A DNA stretch of 64,000 bases from a virus, in the IMG/VR virus record IMGVR_UViG_3300042520_001980, positions 110,570-174,569 of that record; one strand, written 5' to 3'. This document shows positions 56,484 through 64,000 of this stretch, piece after piece (position 1 is the stretch's first letter; every line of letters begins with the position of its first letter). The notes beneath the pieces were generated by a model. It did not search any database. It had not been told where the DNA came from and saw only the letters and a program-made list of their open reading frames with translations. A program made the translations under genes and the position numbers.

Positions 56484-59400
56484 TTACCTACGCCCAATTT
56501 CTATATTTGGACCTGGGTTTATTTCTCCATCAGCTATACCGCCTACTTCTGGGAAAACTTGAACAATAAGGCCAGGTCTTGAGTAGGTTATCTTTGGCGC
56601 AGATGGAGGTTTGATAATAAATGCTGGAATACATACTTCAGTCTTAGACACTGTCAGTATATTGCTAACTCCGAGGAACGTATTCACGGTACGCAAGGTT
56701 GGAGTATTTACGCGACTTACTGCAGAAGCCTGACCACTTAGGGAGATGGTTGGACTTAGTGAACCTGTTACTGCCAGCTTGCACTCTATCAACGCAAACT
56801 TAATAGTAATGTAGGCTCCCAAAGATGCAGAAAGTCGGCTAATGCAATTAATTGGCAGCGGTACAGTACCGGGCGACAAGACTGTTAAATCCGGTGGAAG
56901 ATCAGAAACTCCGAGACATCCGTAGACCGGATCGCAATCCGCTGGCGCGAAGAGACCCAATTTCGAGCTAGCAGATCCTCTGAGCCCCATGTTTACCTTG
57001 CAGAAAACTGAGCCTGTGGTCAAAGCAGGAGTCAAAGGCGCAGCGGGCAGCGCTCTTTGCTTTGGCAATGAAACAGACGCTACATTGCATATCGCTGCTA
57101 TCGCCTTAGTAGGCATTATCTTTGTAGTGCTATTTGGACTTAGATCGGCCGCAGCAACTAAAGATGTTGCAGCGATAGGTAGCGTCAACGCATTTGTGGT
57201 TACTCCTACCGTGAATCCAAACTCCGCCAAGATAGGAGCATGATTGACTTCGATGCTTCCCGTAGCGGTGGTGCGCTTGCTGTTATGCTTTAATCCTAGC
57301 TCAAACATACCAAGCCACGTTTCGGCTCGTCCGTTATTTGCAGTCAATCTATTGGAGTCGAGCGTTAGGAAAGGATCATCCAGCAGATCCAAACTATAGA
57401 TCGAGCTTAGAGTGTCGTAGCTAGCAGGAGCTGCCTTGTACGGGTGATTGTTTGGCAGATTGGCCTGTAGATTAAACTTGTGGGCCAAGTAGCCTTCGAC
57501 GATTTGAATGTCCTCGTCGCTAAGGCGTCCTTCGACCACTACGACCTCTGCATAAGTATCATTAGTATCGTGGAGATTGACTGTGGTTGTGCCTGTTGTG
57601 CCGGCAATTCCTCCGCCTAGGTGATATCCAACGCCTATACCAGTAGCTGGCATATAAGTAGTCGCGTTCTGCACGTTCCATGTAGTGACTGGCGTGCCAT
57701 TGACTCTTAGGCCTCTATCTGCCAACCCCCCATAATAGCCACACAATACTCCAGGATTAGTGTTCACTGCCGTAGCTGCCGTATCGTATGTAGATCCCAT
57801 GAAGAGCACTGGTCTGCCTAAGCCAAATCCAATTCCTTGTACCTTGGGATTTCCTGCTCCAGGTAGAGCATACTTTCCTATAGCTGCGTGTATATCTGCA
57901 GCGTTTGCAGGCTTTTGATACACCAGGAAATAGGTAAATGAGGATTCGGCCACTGAGGCAGGGGCATATAGCTTGTCCGCAGTACTGTTATCGAACTGTG
58001 CGCCTCGGAAGGACGTATTGAATGTAGCGACATTGGGTTGCGCTGCAGGAACGCCTTCAGCTAAGGTAATCGATTCAGTCGTAATGCTATTAGACCAACT
58101 GGAAATAGCTTGACCTACCGTAGAGGACAAGCTTTCGTATTTAAACCAAGCTCTGACTCCTAGATTTGCAGGAGTTACAGGCCCAGGATTAGCAACTCTT
58201 CCGCCAGTCCTTGCTGAACGAAGATCTGACCCTACATACTCGAGTTTAGCGCTTCCTCCGTAAGTGTTACGAATGAAGCTAGGAGAAATAAAGTCATTTG
58301 ACGAGCTCAGCGTAATTGCCGAAGCATTGTCTGACGCCGACGTAACACGTACAGATCCATAGGAATTCAGAATAGTCGATTCAAAGCCCGTGCCATTCTT
58401 GGCTGCAATTACAAAGTCCGCCGGCTGGCTTAGATCCGAGCCCATATTGGATCCGTCGCGGAATACTCTTTGAATGCCGATCTTGGAGTCCAGATTCAAG
58501 GCAAACAACGAAGCAGAGTTTACTGTGCAGGATACTCCGCGAGGAACAATGCTTAGAACGTACTGAGAGTCTAGGAATGTTGCAGCACCTGGCCAAGTAT
58601 CGAGGGCTAGGAACGTTTCAGCAAAGTGAACAGGATCGTTGATTGAATACAACGAGGACTGCCCTACTGCAGAGAATCGGCGGATCGTCGTCTTCTGGCC
58701 GTCGAAGTATCTGTCGAGGTATACGTCTACAGACCAAGAATCTGTAACTCCTGGAATTCCAGAAATATAAGACAAAGCAATATTGGAATAGTCGAACTGC
58801 TGCAGTCTTGGTAAGACGTCCTGCAAAGACTCATCTGGCAAAGAGAAATACTGTTTTTGCGCAGTATTGACTTTGTAGAACTCTGGGTTAAGAGACGTAG
58901 ACACGTCATCGTAGCCCCACTGTACTAAGTCTCCAGTGCTCTTCAGTGCATATATCTGCCCTCTGTAGGTATCTAGCTGAGAGACAACGTCGCCAAATAT
59001 AAGACCCGACGAGGCCACGTTACGAATTGCAAGAGCCTCTGCCGGAGGAGAGTATAGAAGCGCGTTACAGCTAGCAGGCACTAGGTCTCCGCCAAATACG
59101 ATAACTTCGTCATCTGTACTTACGATTACGCTATAGCCTGCCCCATATGGGAATCTGGTGCTTCTTTGGAAGTGGTATTGGTATCGCCCCGCAGCCACCA
59201 GCTTAGCCTTCCTGCTACCGCCTCTACGGAATGCAGTAGGTACGTTAGTGGCATTTGATATTGTGCCTTGCCGCACGCCAAATCCTAGTAAGGCCTGTAC
59301 AGCCTCTACTACAGGCTCTCTATTTGGATAAATTTCTGATATAGGGGCGTTTATAGCATAAGGGTGATCTAATGGCAGTATGGCTGGGCACAAAGCTCCA

Positions 59401-62400
59401 GCCCGGTGAATAATGTATCCCTCTAGCCTATCGCTATAGTTAGTTCTGTAGCTAGGATCATCGGGAGTCTTCTCGCTCAACGAGTTATCTACAAACGCAA
59501 CTACTCTTTGATCTGTACTTCCCGTACCTCCAACGTAACTGGTAATTTCGAATCCAGTCGACGTCATTGCATACGCGGTGAACTCGCCGCCTGCGACAGC
59601 CGGGCAATTGAATCCCTTATTTTCTCCAGAGTAGGAGAAGCCTGGTACATTGCATTGGCCCTTGCTGTTATCTCCGAAGGCTAAAATATCTCCGGCATTG
59701 ACTGCAAAAGTACCGCCTGGCACAAATTGAGAGTAGCTTGAAGAGGCTCTGCCGACTATGTGTGCTTTACCTGCACTTACAGTTGAGAATTGAATATCGA
59801 AATAAGGAGCCGGAATAGTCGATATAGAGCCCCAGGCAAGCAGCTTGTTAGTGGATGCGTTTATGGCTACGGTGAAGGTATCTCCGCAAGCAACCATAGA
59901 GTACGTGCCTGCGGGACTGACAGCCTGTCCTTGCGTGTTGCTACCCCAGCACGCCACTGTCCCATCTGCTCTTAATGCTGCAGCGTGGCGATTTCTGGAA
60001 CTTACCGATGTAAAAGTGCTGCCAGTTGGGACAGTCAAAGCACCGTCTGAACCGGCACTACCCCAAGCAACCAGAGTTCCTTGTGTAGCGTTGTACGTGG
60101 CTGCCTTGATTGCGTAGTAAGAATTGCTGCCTGCGGCAACGGCAATTGCGTGCTCAAGCCCGGTTAGCTGGGAGCTGGAGTAGTATCTACTCGTGGTCTT
60201 AGCTCTTATAGATGCAGGAATTGCGTTATATGCTGCAGTGAACTCTGCTTGAGTTGGCGCAGCAACAACAACATGTTTGTATGGGCCTACTTGAGTAATG
60301 GTAGTAGGGTTAAAAGATACAGTGCGTCTAGTGTTTGCATCTGGTACCGCTGTGTAGTACGGCGCACCAGTATCTCCCCAAGAAACCATGGTTCCACCTG
60401 TACCCGTCGTACGAACAGCGACAGCGTAGTACGAGGACCAACCAGTGCCTAGCTTGATATAGGATCCTGCTGGAGTGCTAGTGACTAGAGTTCCATACCA
60501 GTCCGCTCCCCACGAAGCTAAAGTATTATCGGACTTAATTGCTACAGTGTGATAGTAGCCTGCGGCGATATCCAAACATCCAGTGCCCAATCCGACAGGA
60601 TTCGTGGTCTGCCCATGGCCATTATCGCCCCAGCAAACTACTGCACCATTAGACTTGAGAGCAACAGTGTGATAGGCGCCAGCAACTATCTTTACAACGT
60701 TAGATTGAGCGTTGACCGGTACGTTCAACTGACCTGAGCCATTGTCACCCCAGCAGACAACTTTACCATTAGTTGTAAGGGCAGCAAAGTGTCTCTTACC
60801 GCCAACTACTTTAGTACATACTCCTAAATCTGAGGGGGGTGTCAATAAGCCATCGTAGTCTGCTCCCCAGCAGACTACCGTACCATCTGTTTGCTTTATA
60901 CCTGCAGCAGTGTATTCAGCTATGGCTACATCGGTGAAGTCAAAATTGGGAACACTTCGTATCGGGGCAGGTAGATTACCTCCATTAAATCCAACTACAG
61001 TAGCGCGAGAGTCGGACTTAAGAACAATAGATCCCTCTATAGCGCTAACTACTTTTTGACAGGTAATAGATATATCTGCCGCATCTGCTCTTTGAGAGTT
61101 GTAGTTCTGGCCCCAGCTAAAAATAGTGTTATTGGACTTAACTGCATAGGCGCACTTCTGGCCCAGAGCAACTGAACTCGGAGAGGTAACCACCGCTCCA
61201 GGCTCATAGCTTTGCGGAAGCAGTCGACGGCTAGCTACGTCATATGTTATGTATCTAGACAATTCGTCAGCTACGCTGACAACTGGATATGCAGGATATA
61301 TCAAAACGTTAGAAGTAGGGTCTTCCGCTTTGAACTGAAACTGCTCAGAAGTATAGCTGTTTCCAAGACTTCTAAATCCATAAACCTCAGTAGGAAGATG
61401 CGCAAGATCGCTGACCCACTCTGGCTCATTTGGAAATACTACTTTTGGCCAACGACCGCCTGGATTTGGAGTTTCGTCCGAGTAATCTAATGCCTCAGTA
61501 GGAATGGCATACTCGTCGCCTATGTATATCTTAAAGTTTGGATTTGCATCGCCGTCATATCGCAGAGTGGTAGCTGTAGCCCCAGAATAGACTCCCGCAG
61601 CCGGAACAGATCCGGATATCTGGCTGTAGGTTCTAGATACCAAAGATATAAAGTAGTTCTTTGGACCGGCAAAATCCAAAGCAGGAAATGCCTCGCCTTG
61701 AACGCCGTCTTGATATCCAAGATTTCCACCCGACGGATAAAAATCAGGGCCTGTTGGAGTGGTCATAATAGACCCGCACTGTCTGTCTCTAGGCTCCGCT
61801 TCGTTGTTATACAGCCCAAGGAAGAACGAGTCTCCTGCAATCATCTTAGTTGGAGCTGTAGCAGGCTTACGTTCAGTCAGTACAGTGCTGTTATTAGCCG
61901 GATCTACTGTGGTCTCATCGCCAAAGCAGTTCATGAACCTACGATAAGAAATTGCAAATACGTCAGGAGACTCGTATTGATCTCCTGGCCATTTAATATA
62001 AGTACCATTGATCTTTGCCCGGATTCTCATGGGCAACATTCCAGTGCCGCGAGACGCAGGGAAAGACAAGTAGATCAAACTAGGATTAGGATCAAAGGCC
62101 TCTGAATATATCTTAGGAGCTCCTGGTCTCTCCGATATGTACAGCTTAGACTGCCCAGGAATTTGTTCAAGGCCTATGACAAAACCTTGGTTTCCCGCAG
62201 GTCCAGCCTTCTGAGATATCAATACGATGTCGGAATCGTTAAATCCAGCCTTGTCGAAGAAAAGCACTCCGTCGGTGGCATAGGCTCCAAGACAGTCTGT
62301 ATTGTTATAGGAATCTTGCCAAGTGGTGGGAACGTTCGGATACTGGAACATCGTTCCACCGACTAAGTCCATCGAGCTAGTAGATCCAACAGGTGCGGCG

Positions 62401-64000
62401 GCAGGCGCTCTATTGCAATTAAAGGTAGCGCACAATGCTGCGCTGGCAGGATCCGTGCCTGGGAGATTACTAAAGTATCCTGTTAAGTCTGCGGGGCTAT
62501 CAAGTCCGCAGCCGCTAGCGCGGAAACTAAACGGATCCCAGGTAATTCCCTTTATCTTTGGAGGGTTGATGGCATTGTTCAAGCCACGTGCGTGAACATA
62601 CCCATCTTCGTCAATAGCTAAAGTATGGAATTGGCCACATACTACTTTGGAGAAACCGTAAGTAAGAGCGGGAGTCTCCGTATGTCCAATTTGCGTCTGG
62701 CCAAAATTCATCAGCCAGTTGGTGCTGAAGTTTGTGGCATAGTTGTTCATCTCAGAGGGCGTGATTGAGAATGGCCCAGTAAGACGAAGCTCCAACTGAC
62801 CAACCTTATTATCTCCATAGCTGGATAATGTGACGGGGTTCTTTCCGCCAATATTCATTCTGCTGCGACTAGTAAGGACAGCAGATCTAAAGCCAGCAAA
62901 GTACTGCAGAGGCGAAATGGCAAAGGCGGATCTGTACCCCTTTACACCGCCGGTAATTTGCTGACTAGAATTCGATATGCTTAGACCCCGCACTGAGGCA
63001 CTCCAGGTCGTTATTCCAAGAACCTCCTGCGTAGATATATAAGAAGTTAGGTGTTTGCCTGGATACGCCTGATATGTCGCGGCTCCGTAGCTAAGCTGCT
63101 GCTTAACTACACGAGTTTTCTTTATCGTTATGCCTAAAGCTGCCAACCAGCTTGAATCTATAAGAATTCCGCCAGAAGAGTAGGTTATATCAAAGGGCAA
63201 AGATATGCTTAGATTTCCAGTCCCAGAATCTATTCCCGCCCAAGCACCGGTCATCACCAAAGTTCTAGAGGATCCACCTACAGTTCCAGTAAAGATTAAG
63301 TGGTATCCAGTGTCAGAATTGGGAGTTCCTGCAGGTAAAGATCCAGAACCGTTTGCAACAATGGAATAGCCTGCTGGAAGTGCGTAAGTGAATGCTTCTA
63401 CGTATACAGCGCGGTTGTTAAACCCCTGCATTTGGGAATCGAGATTTGCAGGATTCGTAGTGCCATCACCAGATTCTGGGCTTGCATATGTTCTGATAGA
63501 CGCTGCCCCGACAGGAGTAGGTCTATTAAAATAGCGAGGAGTCCCAGATACGCTTAAAAATACCGTATTGGAGCCGAGATAGTATACGTAAGATCCCGCG
63601 CTTGTAGTTATGCTCAAAGCGTTTTGAGGCTCTACAATCTGAAGCACTCTCGGGCCTATGTATATATCGTTTTGTAGCGAAGCTTCTCCTGCTCTAGTCA
63701 AGTAAGAGCTACCAAGTGGATTCGTTCCAGCTTCAATTAAGTCTATCCCTAATTGTTTGCCGTAGCCTACGTAGCTATAAATGCTATTAAGGTTGAAGGC
63801 AGAGCTGTCCTTTACAGGAGTAGGATTAATATCAGGGCCTACGCTTGCCGACAAATTTTCGGTGCCAGGATAGTATTGCGTATACGAGTTAGAATCTAGA
63901 GACTCCGCCCAAGCTATTGGATTTCCCCACCCTACAAACAATCTATTGAGGCCTACCGAAATAGCATCTGCCGTTGCGTAGTCTACTCCGAGATACTCTC
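56484..64000 (-). CDS. Giant virion adhesin with RCC1-type repeats and LamG-like domain, partial
   Basis: The stop is at 56484 and the frame is open through the right window edge, so the N-terminus lies outside (about 2505 residues visible). Numbering residues from the TTG at 63941: about 10 RCC1/BLIP-II-type repeats at about 930-1430 (VAGAYHTVALKSNGAVVCWG; CLDIAAGYYHTVAIKSDNTL; recurring CWGDNGxGQ), preceded by one more at about 430 (VVCGQFHTLAIDEDGYVHAR). This would form a beta-propeller. At about 1930-2150 there is a LamG/concanavalin-like domain ending RLSDEDIQIVEGYLAHKFNL and NHPYKAAPA. The C-terminus is Pro-rich. Giant proteins of this type act in phage attachment. It is followed by the small repeat protein. 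Confidence 0.85.
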   Translation of the reverse strand, partial: EYLGVDYATADAISVGLNRLFVGWGNPIAWAESLDSNSYTQYYPGTENLSASVGPDINPTPVKDSSAFNLNSIYSYVGYGKQLGIDLIEAGTNPLGSSYLTRAGEASLQNDIYIGPRVLQIVEPQNALSITTSAGSYVYYLGSNTVFLSVSGTPRYFNRPTPVGAASIRTYASPESGDGTTNPANLDSQMQGFNNRAVYVEAFTYALPAGYSIVANGSGSLPAGTPNSDTGYHLIFTGTVGGSSRTLVMTGAWAGIDSGTGNLSISLPFDITYSSGGILIDSSWLAALGITIKKTRVVKQQLSYGAATYQAYPGKHLTSYISTQEVLGITTWSASVRGLSISNSSQQITGGVKGYRSAFAISPLQYFAGFRSAVLTSRSRMNIGGKNPVTLSSYGDNKVGQLELRLTGPFSITPSEMNNYATNFSTNWLMNFGQTQIGHTETPALTYGFSKVVCGQFHTLAIDEDGYVHARGLNNAINPPKIKGITWDPFSFRASGCGLDSPADLTGYFSNLPGTDPASAALCATFNCNRAPAAAPVGSTSSMDLVGGTMFQYPNVPTTWQDSYNNTDCLGAYATDGVLFFDKAGFNDSDIVLISQKAGPAGNQGFVIGLEQIPGQSKLYISERPGAPKIYSEAFDPNPSLIYLSFPASRGTGMLPMRIRAKINGTYIKWPGDQYESPDVFAISYRRFMNCFGDETTVDPANNSTVLTERKPATAPTKMIAGDSFFLGLYNNEAEPRDRQCGSIMTTPTGPDFYPSGGNLGYQDGVQGEAFPALDFAGPKNYFISLVSRTYSQISGSVPAAGVYSGATATTLRYDGDANPNFKIYIGDEYAIPTEALDYSDETPNPGGRWPKVVFPNEPEWVSDLAHLPTEVYGFRSLGNSYTSEQFQFKAEDPTSNVLIYPAYPVVSVADELSRYITYDVASRRLLPQSYEPGAVVTSPSSVALGQKCAYAVKSNNTIFSWGQNYNSQRADAADISITCQKVVSAIEGSIVLKSDSRATVVGFNGGNLPAPIRSVPNFDFTDVAIAEYTAAGIKQTDGTVVCWGADYDGLLTPPSDLGVCTKVVGGKRHFAALTTNGKVVCWGDNGSGQLNVPVNAQSNVVKIVAGAYHTVALKSNGAVVCWGDNGHGQTTNPVGLGTGCLDIAAGYYHTVAIKSDNTLASWGADWYGTLVTSTPAGSYIKLGTGWSSYYAVAVRTTGTGGTMVSWGDTGAPYYTAVPDANTRRTVSFNPTTITQVGPYKHVVVAAPTQAEFTAAYNAIPASIRAKTTSRYYSSSQLTGLEHAIAVAAGSNSYYAIKAATYNATQGTLVAWGSAGSDGALTVPTGSTFTSVSSRNRHAAALRADGTVACWGSNTQGQAVSPAGTYSMVACGDTFTVAINASTNKLLAWGSISTIPAPYFDIQFSTVSAGKAHIVGRASSSYSQFVPGGTFAVNAGDILAFGDNSKGQCNVPGFSYSGENKGFNCPAVAGGEFTAYAMTSTGFEITSYVGGTGSTDQRVVAFVDNSLSEKTPDDPSYRTNYSDRLEGYIIHRAGALCPAILPLDHPYAINAPISEIYPNREPVVEAVQALLGFGVRQGTISNATNVPTAFRRGGSRKAKLVAAGRYQYHFQRSTRFPYGAGYSVIVSTDDEVIVFGGDLVPASCNALLYSPPAEALAIRNVASSGLIFGDVVSQLDTYRGQIYALKSTGDLVQWGYDDVSTSLNPEFYKVNTAQKQYFSLPDESLQDVLPRLQQFDYSNIALSYISGIPGVTDSWSVDVYLDRYFDGQKTTIRRFSAVGQSSLYSINDPVHFAETFLALDTWPGAATFLDSQYVLSIVPRGVSCTVNSASLFALNLDSKIGIQRVFRDGSNMGSDLSQPADFVIAAKNGTGFESTILNSYGSVRVTSASDNASAITLSSSNDFISPSFIRNTYGGSAKLEYVGSDLRSARTGGRVANPGPVTPANLGVRAWFKYESLSSTVGQAISSWSNSITTESITLAEGVPAAQPNVATFNTSFRGAQFDNSTADKLYAPASVAESSFTYFLVYQKPANAADIHAAIGKYALPGAGNPKVQGIGFGLGRPVLFMGSTYDTAATAVNTNPGVLCGYYGGLADRGLRVNGTPVTTWNVQNATTYMPATGIGVGYHLGGGIAGTTGTTTVNLHDTNDTYAEVVVVEGRLSDEDIQIVEGYLAHKFNLQANLPNNHPYKAAPASYDTLSSIYSLDLLDDPFLTLDSNRLTANNGRAETWLGMFELGLKHNSKRTTATGSIEVNHAPILAEFGFTVGVTTNALTLPIAATSLVAAADLSPNSTTKIMPTKAIAAICNVASVSLPKQRALPAAPLTPALTTGSVFCKVNMGLRGSASSKLGLFAPADCDPVYGCLGVSDLPPDLTVLSPGTVPLPINCISRLSASLGAYITIKFALIECKLAVTGSLSPTISLSGQASAVSRVNTPTLRTVNTFLGVSNILTVSKTEVCIPAFIIKPPSAPKITYSRPGLIVQVFPEVGGIADGEINPGPNIEIGRR

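Overview
The window is one continuous late (virion) gene block of a tailed, contractile (myovirus-type) bacteriophage. All 54 protein genes I can support lie on the minus strand and are read from right (64000) to left (1). They are tightly packed: many have 1-4 base start/stop overlaps (ATGA, GTGA, TAATG), most carry an AGGAG-like ribosome site, and no gap exceeds about 92 bases. I see no plus-strand gene, tRNA, rRNA, CRISPR array, insertion sequence or integrase. The size of the structural block, a giant adhesin of more than 2500 residues, and a split multisubunit RNA polymerase gene suggest a large ('jumbo') phage genome. The host cannot be told from this sequence.

Layout in transcription order. 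(a) 64000-56484: C-terminal part of a giant virion adhesin with RCC1-type propeller repeats and a LamG-like domain. (b) 56445-54835: three small proteins, one carrying a perfect 36-bp tandem repeat. (c) 54850-52991: the C-terminal half of an RNA polymerase beta' subunit (F-loop, bridge helix, trigger loop), starting just after where the catalytic double-psi barrel would end. (d) 52951-39966: head module, with glycine-zipper proteins, a 708-aa head protein, a predicted prohead protease, an acidic scaffold-like protein and the major capsid protein. (e) 39941-33570: neck/fibre-type genes, including a tandem paralogous pair, a collagen-like protein and a conserved fibre protein. (f) 33514-27860: fibre cassette, with two related N-termini, Phage_fiber_2-type repeats, a glycine-rich tip protein and a methyltransferase. 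(g) 27822-16909: tail core, with a terminator-like protein, an oversized sheath, tube, beta-helical spike, tail assembly chaperone with a -1 frameshift extension, and tape measure. (h) 16909-6764: baseplate (hub-like, gp25-like and gpJ-like), with a sigma-70-family factor between the hub-like and gp25-like genes. (i) 6710-1: a tandem array of at least five related tail proteins plus a Cys/Pro-rich partial protein.

The most notable observations are these. First, the RNA polymerase beta' C-half lies inside the head module and a sigma-like factor lies inside the baseplate module, suggesting a phage-encoded and possibly virion-packaged transcription apparatus. Second, a complete programmed -1 frameshift signal (T7 slippery run, 6-nt spacer, 6-bp hairpin) joins the two tail-chaperone reading frames just upstream of the tape measure. 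Third, a recurrent K-x-A signature near the N-termini of unrelated head-module proteins may be a prohead-protease or capsid-targeting signal. Fourth, three hairpins with GAAA loops stand immediately after probable high-abundance structural genes. Fifth, an exact TATAAT recurs in four intergenic gaps and probably marks late promoters.
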